Positions 53,433 to 61,905 of a DNA stretch of 64,000 nt are shown here, piece by piece. The notes beneath the pieces were generated by a model. It was not told where the DNA came from and did no database searches. It worked only from the letters and a program-made list of their open reading frames with translations. The stretch lies in NCBI RefSeq assembly GCF_002257705.1, contig NZ_LSLK01000070.1:186001-250000 (forward strand). The letters are read 5' to 3'. This stretch comes from Sporomusa silvacetica DSM 10669 (GTDB taxonomy: Bacteria; Bacillota; Negativicutes; Sporomusales; Sporomusaceae). The first letter of the stretch is position 1. The number at the start of each line of letters is the position of its first letter. A program made the translations under genes and the position numbers.

Positions 53433-53648
53433 CTATCCCCGTTTCTTCTCGATATCTTTAATTCTGGCAAAAAACTTTTCCACCTTACCTACCTCGCCAG
53501 TTACTTCATATTCATAAAGCCAACCTGCAGTCTCACTGCGACTCTCTACAAAACGGACAGCTACCAGACACTCTTCACCCAAAATACCAGCACGACGCGG
53601 CTCAAGCGGAGTAAAAATACTTTCGGTAACATTTACAAATTTGCGCAT
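53433..53648 (-). CDS. Small hypothetical protein
   Basis: 71 residues, soluble and charged, with AGWLYEYEVTGEVGKVEKFFARIKDIEKK. A GTGAGG ribosome site precedes the ATG. No family recognised; position just upstream of citXG on the same strand. Confidence 0.6.
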   Translation of the reverse strand: MRKFVNVTESIFTPLEPRRAGILGEECLVAVRFVESRSETAGWLYEYEVTGEVGKVEKFFARIKDIEKKRG

Positions 53649-53739
53649 AGTGTAACCTCACTTACTAACAACTTAAATTATAGCTTCTATTATATATAAC
53701 AAAGCTACCTGCCAGCAACCATCCTTTTGCTATTTCACC

Positions 53740-53768
53740 TTGACTTTTTTTAACTTTCATATTACAGT
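53740..53768 (+). promoter_or_regulatory. Possible promoter of the 53825-54566 gene pair
   Basis: TTGACT and TACAGT with 17-base spacing, 57 bp before the first gene. The -10 is weak. Confidence 0.35.
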
Positions 53769-53824
53769 GATGGTGTCGAGCCCTCTTGACGGGGACAAAA
53801 TATGATAGGAGTGAGTGAGTAATA

Positions 53825-54103
53825 ATGTCCGAAAGAATGAGCTTGCAAGATGTACTGCGTGAATATGGTATTCCACTAGCAACCCTTAACGTAACCGCAT
53901 CCGAGCAAGATTGCCTGGCCCTTCGTGAGCGTCTGTTAGCTATTAGAGATCTCAGCCAAGGCAAAGAACAGGGGTATTTGGAAGTAGCTTGTACATTTTA
54001 TGTTGATGTTCATGATATTGACCGTTATTTATCAGGAGAATTACCCAGTCTGGCTGAAATATATACTTTCCCTGAAGATGTAAAAACCCACAAGGAGGAA
54101 TAA
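53825..54103 (+). CDS. Small hypothetical protein
   Basis: 92 residues, mostly helical. It starts with MSERMSLQDVLREYGIPLATLNVTASEQDC and contains one VHDIDRYLSGELPSL segment. TAGGAG precedes the ATG at a rather long 13 bases. The gene ends 7 bp before the next one, so the two form an operon. I do not recognise the family. Confidence 0.6.
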   Translation: MSERMSLQDVLREYGIPLATLNVTASEQDCLALRERLLAIRDLSQGKEQGYLEVACTFYVDVHDIDRYLSGELPSLAEIYTFPEDVKTHKEE

Positions 54104-54110
54104 CCATTAT

Positions 54111-54566
54111 ATGAAAAAATTATTATTGCTTACCTTTATGTTTATGTTTGCTTTTAATGCGGTAAGCTTTGCGGCCGTCAGTGGCTCTAAATCCAAAATA
54201 TCATCACCTTCTGCAAAACCACCTACCACGCAATCGGCACCTACCCAAAATAGTTCTACCGAATATAAACCTTCGGCACCCGCCCAAAGCTACGGGGAAA
54301 AGGCACCGGCCGCAGCAGCTAAATCTAATATGCAAACACCTGCACAACAAAACGGCAGTAGCTTTCTGCGGAACGCCGGTCTCTTTGGCGGTGGTATGCT
54401 ACTAGGCAGCATGCTGGGTGGCATGTTTGGATTCGGTGGTTCAGGCATGTTTGCTAACATTATCGGCATGTTATTCAACATTATACTATTAGCCGGAGTA
54501 GTTATGGCCGGACGCTTTTTGTGGATGAAATTCAAAAACAGAAATAATAGTAGTAACCAGCGGTAA
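54111..54566 (+). CDS. Secreted or membrane protein with Gly/Met-rich segment
   Basis: 151 residues. An N-terminal signal peptide (KKLLLLTFMFMFAFNAVSFAA) is followed by a ~60-residue Ser/Pro/Ala/Gln-rich linker and a glycine- and methionine-rich hydrophobic region. That region (GGGMLLGSMLGGMFGFGG) leads into a second membrane span and a basic tail. The pattern is like the N-terminal part of Tim44-like bacterial proteins, but the Tim44 domain is absent. AAGGAGG lies nine bases before the ATG. Confidence 0.7.
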   Translation: MKKLLLLTFMFMFAFNAVSFAAVSGSKSKISSPSAKPPTTQSAPTQNSSTEYKPSAPAQSYGEKAPAAAAKSNMQTPAQQNGSSFLRNAGLFGGGMLLGSMLGGMFGFGGSGMFANIIGMLFNIILLAGVVMAGRFLWMKFKNRNNSSNQR

Positions 54567-54571
54567 TTAGT

Positions 54572-54606
54572 AACCGGGATGCAGATTGCATCCCGGTTTT
54601 TATTTT
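54572..54606 (+). terminator. Terminator after the 151-residue gene
   Basis: A perfect 12-bp stem (54572-54583 with 54587-54598) and a 3-base loop, followed by TTTATTTT. Confidence 0.9.
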
Positions 54607-54632
54607 GTACCCTGGCAGAAAGCCTAACTTCT

Positions 54633-56126
54633 TTATATTGTTCTCTCAATTGCCTCAATTACAGACTGAATAACCTTGACTCTGGCATATTCCTTGGAAT
54701 TGGCTTCCACTAATGTCCATGGTGCATAGCTTGTGCTTGTGCGGAAAAACATTTCATCCACTGCCGCCTCGTACAATTCCCACTGTTCCCGGTTGCGCCA
54801 ATCTTCCCCTGTTATTTTCCACTGCTTACCAGGATTAGCCAGGCGTTCTTCAAATCGTTTCTTTTGTTCCTCTTTATCAATATGCAGCCAACACTTGATA
54901 AGTACGACCCCAAAGGTTACCCATTGTGCTTCCATTTCATTAATCTCTTTGTAGGCCCTTCGCCAGTCGCTTTCAAAGCAAAAACCTTCCACCCGCTCAA
55001 CCAATACCCGTCCATACCAACTGCGATCAAAAATGGCGATATGACCTGCCTTAGGAACATTACGCCAGAAACGCCATAAATAATGATGGGCTTTCTCCTC
55101 ATCTGTCGGCGCACTGGTAGGAATAACTGTATACCCGCGCGGGTCCATATGCTCAGTAAGGCGACGGATTGCCCCCCCTTTGCCGGCAGCATCCCAGCCC
55201 TCAAACGCAATTACTACTGGAACACGTTTCTGATAGATAATGTGTTCCAGTTCTCTTATCCTTGTCTGGTACAACTTCATTACTTTCTCATACTCTACAT
55301 CCTTTAGCGTTTTTGTTAAGTCCGCCCCGGCAAGAATAGAGGATGTGAATATTTTTGCTGAGGCTAACCCGGACAAGGGATTGCCCACAACGGCAATGCC
55401 AGGACAGCCAGCCTCAGCAAGCACCAACCGTTTCTCGATAGCTTGGACCACAGTAGCAATAATCTTTAAGGTAGCATAACGCCGGTCATGAGCCTCAACA
55501 ATAGTCCACGGAGCACTCTCGGCATCTGTCTGCTGCAACATTTCTTCTACAACAGGCAGATACTTATTATATTGCCGATGCTGTTCCCAGTCAGCCTCTG
55601 TTACCCGCCAGGCAGCAGCTGGCTCTTGCTCTAATGCTTCCAACCGCTTGCGCTGTTCTTTTTCACTAATATGTAAGAAAAATTTGATGATAAGCGTCCC
55701 ATCATCTGCTAGCTGCCGTTCAAAAGCGATGCTGTCATAAAACTTTTTTTCGGTTTCCTGGGCGCTGGCACTCTTACTTACGCGTTCAGCTACCATTTGA
55801 GTGTACCAGCTTCTGTCCAAAATAACCATCCGCCCACTTTGGGGAGTTTTGTTCCAAAAACGCCAGAAATAAGGCCGCATAGCTTCTTCTTGATCGGGTT
55901 CTCCGATAGAATAGACATTAAAGCCACGCGGGTCAAGAGATAAGATAAGTTCATTGATTAAGGTTCCCTTACCCGCGGAATCCCAGCCCTCAAAAAGTAC
56001 TAGCACCGGAATTCCCAAATCCCGGGCCTGACGCTGCAGTTCACCCAGGCGCTCGCGTAATCCGTCAACCATACCTTTATACTCAATTTTACTAATCTTT
56101 TTCTTTAAGTCCACCTTTTCCAGCAT
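54633..56126 (-). CDS. pap: Polyphosphate kinase 2 family, two-domain polyphosphate:AMP phosphotransferase
   Basis: About 497 residues made of two PPK2 domains. The first has LFEGWDSAGKGTLIN near residue 45 and LDRSWYTQMVAERV; the second has AFEGWDAAGKGGAIRR near 300 and FDRSWYGRVLVERV. Two-domain PPK2 enzymes usually phosphorylate AMP to ADP with polyphosphate. The start MLEKVDLKKK at 56126 follows a GGGGGGGAG ribosome site. Confidence 0.9.
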   Translation of the reverse strand: MLEKVDLKKKISKIEYKGMVDGLRERLGELQRQARDLGIPVLVLFEGWDSAGKGTLINELILSLDPRGFNVYSIGEPDQEEAMRPYFWRFWNKTPQSGRMVILDRSWYTQMVAERVSKSASAQETEKKFYDSIAFERQLADDGTLIIKFFLHISEKEQRKRLEALEQEPAAAWRVTEADWEQHRQYNKYLPVVEEMLQQTDAESAPWTIVEAHDRRYATLKIIATVVQAIEKRLVLAEAGCPGIAVVGNPLSGLASAKIFTSSILAGADLTKTLKDVEYEKVMKLYQTRIRELEHIIYQKRVPVVIAFEGWDAAGKGGAIRRLTEHMDPRGYTVIPTSAPTDEEKAHHYLWRFWRNVPKAGHIAIFDRSWYGRVLVERVEGFCFESDWRRAYKEINEMEAQWVTFGVVLIKCWLHIDKEEQKKRFEERLANPGKQWKITGEDWRNREQWELYEAAVDEMFFRTSTSYAPWTLVEANSKEYARVKVIQSVIEAIERTI

Positions 56127-56364
56127 ACTGACTCCCCCCCATTCCATTTAAGCTATGATAACTTATCCCTATTTTACCAAATTCCCCGATTCCCGTCACA
56201 GTATAATGCGAATAATATAGAAGTAATCTGTAATATACAGATAATACTTTATTAGTAATAATGTACTACCTATCACGAAAAAATTATGTCATGCAATTCA
56301 AAGGAATTTCCAAAGAATACTCTCGATATAACAATGGATAAATCATACTGAGGAGGAATATAAC

Positions 56365-56958
56365 TTGCGCATTCAAAGTGAAGAATACTCTCGTCTCTCA
56401 ACAATTCAGAATGGAACTGAAAATATATCTTCTTCCGCAGCATCACAGTCTGCAACAACTCAGAGTAAGACTGACGAAACTGCCGAAAATAACTCAGACG
56501 CCTATGCTAAGAGTATCGATGGGGATACCGTCGAATTAAGTCAATCAGCCCTGCAAGCTTCAGCGACGGCAACGCAACTGCAAGCAAGCACAGCAGCTAA
56601 TTCCAATACTACAACAACTACACAGAGTACCTCTGCCGGAACTGAAGCAACCAATATCGATGGAGATACTGCCGAATTAAGCCAACTAGGCATGCAAGCT
56701 TCGATGAAGGGATCGCAAGCGCAAACAAAACCAGCAACAGACACCAGTGCTACAACAGATACAACAGAAACCGAGATTGAAAATCTAGAAAAGAAACAAG
56801 CTGAACTAGAAAAACAATTAAGTCAAATTCAACAACAACAAGCTACAACAGATGAAGAGACACAAAAACAAACGGTACAAGCGTTGAAAAATCAAATCCA
56901 GCAAATTGAGGCTGAGCTTCAGCAATTAGAAGCTCAATCGAGTGAAAGCGCCAGTTAG
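56365..56958 (+). CDS. Low-complexity protein with two DGDT repeats and a C-terminal coiled coil (FlxA-like)
   Basis: 197 residues. Two copies of a short motif, IDGDTVELSQSALQAS near 51 and IDGDTAELSQLGMQAS near 97, sit in Ser/Thr/Ala-rich sequence. Residues ~134-190 form a coiled coil rich in Gln and Glu (ENLEKKQAELEKQLSQIQ). No signal peptide or membrane span. The start is TTG 56365 with AGGAGG eight bases before. It resembles FlxA-like proteins in general character only. Confidence 0.65.
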   Translation: MRIQSEEYSRLSTIQNGTENISSSAASQSATTQSKTDETAENNSDAYAKSIDGDTVELSQSALQASATATQLQASTAANSNTTTTTQSTSAGTEATNIDGDTAELSQLGMQASMKGSQAQTKPATDTSATTDTTETEIENLEKKQAELEKQLSQIQQQQATTDEETQKQTVQALKNQIQQIEAELQQLEAQSSESAS

Positions 56959-56980
56959 TTCGGGTAATATTGGAACTAAT

Positions 56981-57026
56981 AAAGACTCTGATGACGAGTT
57001 AAAATCGTTATCAGAGTCTTTTTATA
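56981..57026 (+). terminator. Terminator after the coiled-coil gene
   Basis: A 17-bp stem (56981-56997 with 57005-57021, one wobble) followed by TTTAT. Confidence 0.85.
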
Positions 57027-57132
57027 TGCAAGACCAGCATTGGCAGGAAGAAATAAGTGACTTTTCGAAAGTATTGCTTTACAATTAAAGGTAACACGCA
57101 TAACTATAAAGATAGACAGAAGGAGTTTGTCT

Positions 57133-57795
57133 ATGAGACTACTTTTAGTTGAAGATTCCGGCCGCCTGTCAGAAGCATTAGCCCATATTCTAAAAAAACA
57201 TGGCTATATCGTTGAGACAGCCTTGGACGGCGAAACAGGTTTTACTCTGGCAACAACAGAAGCTTATGATATTTTAGTCTTAGATCGCATGCTTCCCCAA
57301 AGAGATGGCCTTGACATCGTCAAGACAGTTCGTAAGCTCAAAATTGACACTCCGATATTACTTTTAACAGCTAAGGATTCTACCCAAGACCGGATAGACG
57401 GTCTGGACGCCGGCGCTGATGATTATTTGGTTAAACCTTTTTCCACCGATGAATTACTTGCTCGTCTCCGTGCCTTAGCCCGTAGACAAACCAAACCTTG
57501 GGAAGAAGATACGCTTGAGGCTGCTAATTTACTATTAGATCCTTTAAAATGTGAAGTAATCAAAGATAATAAGCTTATCAAACTAACACTGAAGGAATCG
57601 CTGTTACTGGAATTATTAATGCGTAACTACGGCATAGTTATTAGCAAGGAACGCATCTGGGAAAAGGTCTGGGGCTTACAAACCACCAGCGAAGTAGCCA
57701 ATGTTGATTTGTATATTCATTACCTGCGGAAAAAACTTGAAACTACCTGTATCAAAACTGTTAGAGGAGTCGGTTATTACCTCATAAATGAGTAA
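57133..57795 (+). CDS. OmpR/PhoB-type response regulator (no adjacent kinase)
   Basis: 220 residues. A receiver domain with the acidic pair Glu7/Asp8, phospho-acceptor Asp51 (VLDRMLP), Thr in LLLTAKD and Lys in LVKPF is followed by a winged-helix DNA-binding domain with LTLKESLLLELLMRN and YLRKKLE...VRGVGYYL. ATG 57133 has AGAAGGAG seven bases upstream. The gene is monocistronic: a terminator follows and the next gene is on the other strand, so its kinase must be elsewhere. Confidence 0.92.
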   Translation: MRLLLVEDSGRLSEALAHILKKHGYIVETALDGETGFTLATTEAYDILVLDRMLPQRDGLDIVKTVRKLKIDTPILLLTAKDSTQDRIDGLDAGADDYLVKPFSTDELLARLRALARRQTKPWEEDTLEAANLLLDPLKCEVIKDNKLIKLTLKESLLLELLMRNYGIVISKERIWEKVWGLQTTSEVANVDLYIHYLRKKLETTCIKTVRGVGYYLINE

Positions 57796-57837
57796 ATAAC
57801 AGAGACGCTGGAAAAATTTCCAGCGTCTCTGTTATTT
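57794..57837. terminator. Bidirectional terminator between the response regulator and the glycosyltransferase
   Basis: A perfect 21-bp stem (57794-57814 with 57817-57837) with A/T-rich ends. It gives a T-rich 3' flank for both converging genes. Confidence 0.85.
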
Positions 57838-57839
57838 AT

Positions 57840-58880
57840 TCATAGCTTGCGCACTACCTGATAGACTTGCGCCACAACGTCTTCCAGCCGCACACTGTTT
57901 ATACATGCACTGGTCCCGATCCGGCATTTTGTCTTGTGACAAAAGGAACACTGGCATTCATTAACCACAAAAGCATTCTGATTACCAGGTGGCGTGTATG
58001 TGGCAGGATTAGTCGGCCCAAAGATTGCCACTGTTGGTGTTTCCAGGGCAGCTGCCATATAGAGTGGACCAGTATCACCTGCAATCACTACTGCCGCCTG
58101 TTCAAGCAGCGCCGCCATTTCTAAGAGGTTGGTTGCGCCGATAGCGTTAATTACCGGCACACCAGCCTTAATGGCTATTTCCTGCCCCCTGGCGACTTCA
58201 CCCCTGCCACCACACAGCATGATTTTGAAATCTTGGGCAAGCATTCTTGCCGTTGTCGCAAACAGCTCAGGCGGCCAGTTCTTCGTCGGCCAGGTAGTAC
58301 CAGGAACTACTATAGCCAATTTGTCTTGCGCTGATACCTTTTCCCTGCTTAAATAGCTTTGGGCAAATTGTTTAGCTTTAGCCGGTACAACAAGTGTCAT
58401 CTTCCGGGTTACAGGAGTAATACCTAAAGGGGATAATACGCCCAGGTACCTCTCGACAATATGGTTTCCCAGCGGTTTAGCTGTCTCTGTCATTAGCAGC
58501 GGATTTAGTTCTCTGGCATCTTGCAGGCCAATCCGCCAGCTAGTCTTGGCCTGCCTGGCAATCATCCCAGTAAGAAAAAGCCCATGAATATCGAGCACCA
58601 CATCATACGTTTTTACTGCCAGCTCTGATTGCAACCGCCGCCACATGCTATAAGCCTGGGTAAATTCATAAGCCCGTAAATGTTTTTCAAAGCGTTCCCG
58701 TGACCAAATCATCAGATGATCAATATCGGGATTATCTTTTATTAGGTCAGCACAGACCTCGCCGACAAGCCAGGTGATTTTACAATCTGGCCAAGCTGCC
58801 TTCAGCGCTCCGGCCACCGGCGTACAATGAATGACATCACCGATTGAGCTGAGCCTAATGATTAATATTTCTTTAGCCAC
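57840..58880 (-). CDS. Glycosyltransferase family 9 (lipopolysaccharide heptosyltransferase-like)
   Basis: 346 residues. The N-terminal IIRLSSIGDVIHCTPVAGAL, then VDIHGLFL-type strand, VPGTTWPTKNWPPELFA and the C-terminal GDTGPLYMAAALETPTVAIFGPTNP are the GT9 (WaaC/WaaF) signature. It adds heptose or another sugar to LPS core, which supports a diderm cell envelope. GTG start with AGGGAG upstream. No other LPS genes are adjacent. Confidence 0.88.
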   Translation of the reverse strand: MAKEILIIRLSSIGDVIHCTPVAGALKAAWPDCKITWLVGEVCADLIKDNPDIDHLMIWSRERFEKHLRAYEFTQAYSMWRRLQSELAVKTYDVVLDIHGLFLTGMIARQAKTSWRIGLQDARELNPLLMTETAKPLGNHIVERYLGVLSPLGITPVTRKMTLVVPAKAKQFAQSYLSREKVSAQDKLAIVVPGTTWPTKNWPPELFATTARMLAQDFKIMLCGGRGEVARGQEIAIKAGVPVINAIGATNLLEMAALLEQAAVVIAGDTGPLYMAAALETPTVAIFGPTNPATYTPPGNQNAFVVNECQCSFCHKTKCRIGTSACINSVRLEDVVAQVYQVVRKL

Positions 58881-58914
58881 AAAACTCCCTGCCTTTGATC
58901 ATTCGAATACCAAA

Positions 58915-58969
58915 CTTTATTTCAGCTTTATTTCAGCTTTATTTCAGCTTTATTTCAGCTTTATTTTAG
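58915..58969. repeat. Five tandem 11-bp units across the topB stop codon
   Basis: Units of ctttatttcag at 58915, 58926, 58937 and 58948, and a variant (ctttattttag) at 58959. The topB stop lies in the fourth unit. The unit is not a multiple of three, so copy changes would alter the last codons. Confidence 0.9.
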
Positions 58970-61139
58970 CAAGTGCTTCCGCAAGCGCATTATTAAAAGG
59001 CTGACCTTCAGTCTTTTGCTGCTGGTTCAGATAGCGTGACACATCTTTTTTTGAAATCTTGGTCTCGCCCTCTTTCTTTTTACGTTCAGTAAAGACCGCC
59101 AATTTTTCCCGGTAACCACAAACACAGGCAAAGGAGCGCGCATCGCCTTCCCCCCGCAATTCAAGTTTCTTGTGACAGTTGGGACAGCGGGCGTTGGTTG
59201 TTAGCGCAATGTTTTTCCGGTAGCCGCATTCACGGTCCTGACAAACAAGCACCTTGCCGCGCTTACCGTTGACCTCAAGCAAGTACTTGCCGCATTCAGG
59301 GCAGCGGGTACGGGTAATATTGTCATGCCGAAACTGTTCCTGACTGTTTTTTATCTCGATAATAATAGCTTTTGTATAGTCTCTTATCTCAGAAATAAAG
59401 GCTTGTTTTTGCAACTTTCCTTTAGCAATCGCACTTAGTTTCTGTTCCCAGGCAGCGGTTAACGCCGGTGATTTCAAGTCAGTAGGCGCCAAGTCTAAAA
59501 GTTGCTTACCTTTGGCTGTAATAAAGATATCTTTACCCTTTTTCTCAATAACAAAACTGCTAAATAGTTTTTCAATAATATCGGCTCTGGTGGCTACTGT
59601 ACCCAGGCCACCGGTTTCACCGATAATTTGTTTAAGTGCCTGACTCTCGCCTGACATATATTTTGCCGGATTTTCCATGGCAGATAGTAGGCTGGCTTCA
59701 TTGAAAAGAGCAGGCGGCTTGGTTGCGCCCTTAGTCTGTGTAACCGTCGTAATCGGTAAAATATCACCTTTGCTTAGGCTAGGCAGCAGTTGTTCTGCAA
59801 TATCATCAGTTTCTTCGTCCTCCAGGTGGTTGTTATATAACTCTTTCCAGCCAAGAGACAGCACCACCTTGCCTTTGGCAACAAAATTTTCACCGTCAAT
59901 TTGAGCTTGCACTGTTGTCTGCTCATATTCAAAAGGCGGATAAAGCACCGCTAAAAACCGTTTAACAACTAAGTCATAAATCTTCTTTTCCTTATCAGTT
60001 AATGAGCTAAGAACCACTGACTGTTCGGTAGGAATAATGGCATGGTGGTCTGATACCTTGCTGTTATCGACGAAATGACCATTTGCCCTAATTGGGCTTT
60101 TGAGGACTTTGAGGATTTGTTTCGAGTAAAGACCAGTGTCACAAGCTTTCACCCTGTCTTTTAGTGTCTCTACGATATCTGTAGTGATATACCGTGAGTC
60201 GGTACGCGGGTAAGTCAAGGCTTTGTGGGTTTCATATAGCTTCTGCATAACTGATAGCGTTTCTTTGGCTGAAAACCCAAAAATTTTGTTGGCATCACGC
60301 TGTAACTCGGTTAAATCATACAAAAGCGGAGAAAAATTTTTCTTGTTCACTTTATGTACAGCTAAAACCTCTGCCTTTTTCCCTTTTATTGTACCCATTA
60401 TTTTGTCACAGTAGTTTTTATCAAACGTCTTACTTTCTTTGGTCTTAGTGTCTTGCCAGGTTAACTTGAGCCGCTCGGCAGCCGCTGTAATGCCATAATA
60501 GGTTTGGGGCTGAAAATTCCGGATCTCAGCTTCCCTGCCAGCAATGATAGCTAGTGTAGGTGTCTGTACCCGCCCGCAGGATAGTTGGGCATTATATTTG
60601 GTAGTAAGCGCCCGGGTAGCGTTGATGCCGACAAGCCAATCAGCTTCTGAGCGGGCAACCGCTGAGGCGTAGAGATTCTCATAATCTCTGCCAGGCCGCA
60701 GCTTACCGAACCCTTCCCGAATAGCCTTATCTGTGACTGAGGATATCCAGAGCCGCTTTACTGGTTTATTGATATGGGCTTTCTCCAATATCCAGCGGGC
60801 AACAAGCTCTCCCTCTCGTCCGGCATCGGTCGCAATGACAACTTCATTGACATCTTTTCTGCTTAGCTGTTCCTTAACAGCATGAAACTGTTTGCCTGTT
60901 TGCTTTATTACCACAAGTTTAAGTTCTTTAGGCAACATCGGCAAATCCTCCAGCCGCCAAGCCTTATATTTTTCATCATAGGCCTCCGGATCAGATAGTG
61001 TTACCAGATGTCCAAGTGCCCAAGTCACAATATATTTTTGCCCTTCAAGGTACCCGTTACCTTTAGTATTACAATTTAATACCCTTGCTAAGTCCCGCCC
61101 AACAGAGGGTTTTTCAGCTAATACAACTATTTTACTCAT
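58950..61139 (-). CDS. topB: DNA topoisomerase III (TopB)
   Basis: A 729-residue type IA topoisomerase. The TOPRIM domain has VVLAEKPSVGRDLARVL at the start and ATDAGREGELVARWI near residue 103. The catalytic Tyr is in TYPRTDSRYI near 310. The C-terminal region carries Cys-rich zinc-ribbon motifs (CPECGKYLLEVNG, CQDRECGY, CPNCHKKL, CVCGY). It decatenates DNA in replication and recombination. The extreme C-terminus (LAKIKLK) lies in the 11-bp tandem repeat. Confidence 0.95.
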   Translation of the reverse strand: MSKIVVLAEKPSVGRDLARVLNCNTKGNGYLEGQKYIVTWALGHLVTLSDPEAYDEKYKAWRLEDLPMLPKELKLVVIKQTGKQFHAVKEQLSRKDVNEVVIATDAGREGELVARWILEKAHINKPVKRLWISSVTDKAIREGFGKLRPGRDYENLYASAVARSEADWLVGINATRALTTKYNAQLSCGRVQTPTLAIIAGREAEIRNFQPQTYYGITAAAERLKLTWQDTKTKESKTFDKNYCDKIMGTIKGKKAEVLAVHKVNKKNFSPLLYDLTELQRDANKIFGFSAKETLSVMQKLYETHKALTYPRTDSRYITTDIVETLKDRVKACDTGLYSKQILKVLKSPIRANGHFVDNSKVSDHHAIIPTEQSVVLSSLTDKEKKIYDLVVKRFLAVLYPPFEYEQTTVQAQIDGENFVAKGKVVLSLGWKELYNNHLEDEETDDIAEQLLPSLSKGDILPITTVTQTKGATKPPALFNEASLLSAMENPAKYMSGESQALKQIIGETGGLGTVATRADIIEKLFSSFVIEKKGKDIFITAKGKQLLDLAPTDLKSPALTAAWEQKLSAIAKGKLQKQAFISEIRDYTKAIIIEIKNSQEQFRHDNITRTRCPECGKYLLEVNGKRGKVLVCQDRECGYRKNIALTTNARCPNCHKKLELRGEGDARSFACVCGYREKLAVFTERKKKEGETKISKKDVSRYLNQQQKTEGQPFNNALAEALAKIKLK

Positions 61140-61204
61140 AATAAGACCTCGCTAAAAAATTATATAGCTATTATTATACCCGCTATTTGCCAATTATGAA
61201 AGGT

Positions 61205-61235
61205 AAAGAAAACAGAGGCTTGCAGCAAGCCTCTG
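61205..61235 (-). terminator. Hairpin with T tail, end of the ferredoxin transcript
   Basis: CAGAGGCTT/AAGCCTCTG stem followed on the minus strand by TTTTCTTT. It lies beyond the repeat element at 61253-61420. Confidence 0.6.
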
Positions 61236-61252
61236 AATACTTTCCCTCTGGA

Positions 61253-61420
61253 TAAGATAAGACTTGGCTTGTGCCAAGTCCTTTAGGACGGCCGAATTGC
61301 TATGCCATCCATGGCGCAATCGGCACTAGCGCCATCCGGGCGCGTCGCGGCAGAAGCCGCCTGTGCCCTTTAGGGGTATAGTCGTTCAATCCAGGGAAAG
61401 TTTTATACTTTCCCTCTGGA
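61253..61420. repeat. Structured dispersed element of ~168 bp, copy 2, with a 16-bp direct repeat at 61237-61252
   Basis: Reverse-complement copy of 40537-40703. Its last 16 bases (61405-61420) are repeated exactly at 61237-61252 on the other side, so the element is either flanked by a target-site duplication or joined to the start of a second truncated unit. The rest of 61140-61480 shows no gene. Confidence 0.85.
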
Positions 61421-61480
61421 CAACGAGATAACTGCCGGTGGAAAGATTCCCCCGGCAGTCTCCAAATAAAGTGAGATCTA

Positions 61481-61789
61481 TTATATTACTAAACGGGTTA
61501 CCGGCACACCTCCTTCGATGTGTTCTTCCATTATGGCCTCCACATCACTGGGTTTTACCGAGCCATACCAGATATTGTCTGGATAAACAACAACAATAGG
61601 TCCCTTATCACAAATTCCGAAGCAGCCGGTGTTTGTGACAAAAACTTCTCCTCCTAACTCTCGTTCCTCAATCTCTTCCATGAAATTTGCGACGATTTCT
61701 ACGCCGTCTTTAGTGTGACAATGGCCTTTTTGCTGACCATTAGGCCGGGAACTTGTACACACAAAAATATGATATTTGGGCTTGTTCAT
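61481..61789 (-). CDS. Thioredoxin-like [2Fe-2S] ferredoxin
   Basis: 102 residues. Four cysteines in the order used by this family (Cys11 in FVCTSS, Cys24 in GHCHTK, then TGCFGIC near 56-60) hold a [2Fe-2S] cluster. It resembles the NuoE C-terminal domain and stand-alone Shethna-type proteins. AAGGAGG precedes the ATG. No hydrogenase or Nuo gene is adjacent, so the partner is unknown. Confidence 0.88.
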   Translation of the reverse strand: MNKPKYHIFVCTSSRPNGQQKGHCHTKDGVEIVANFMEEIEERELGGEVFVTNTGCFGICDKGPIVVVYPDNIWYGSVKPSDVEAIMEEHIEGGVPVTRLVI

Positions 61790-61809
61790 AGTTTACTCCT
61801 CCTTTTAAT

Positions 61810-61848
61810 TAAAAAAAGTCGCTAACCCATATCTTTGGGCAGCGACTT
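61810..61848 (-). terminator. Terminator after rarD
   Basis: AAGTCGCT/AGCGACTT outer stem with an inner CCCA/TGGG pairing, followed on the minus strand by TTTTTTT. Confidence 0.8.
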
Positions 61849-61905
61849 CTACGTCACAAGTTATATTATTCTATTTATTGAGTATACATAAAAATATCTT
61901 TACTG

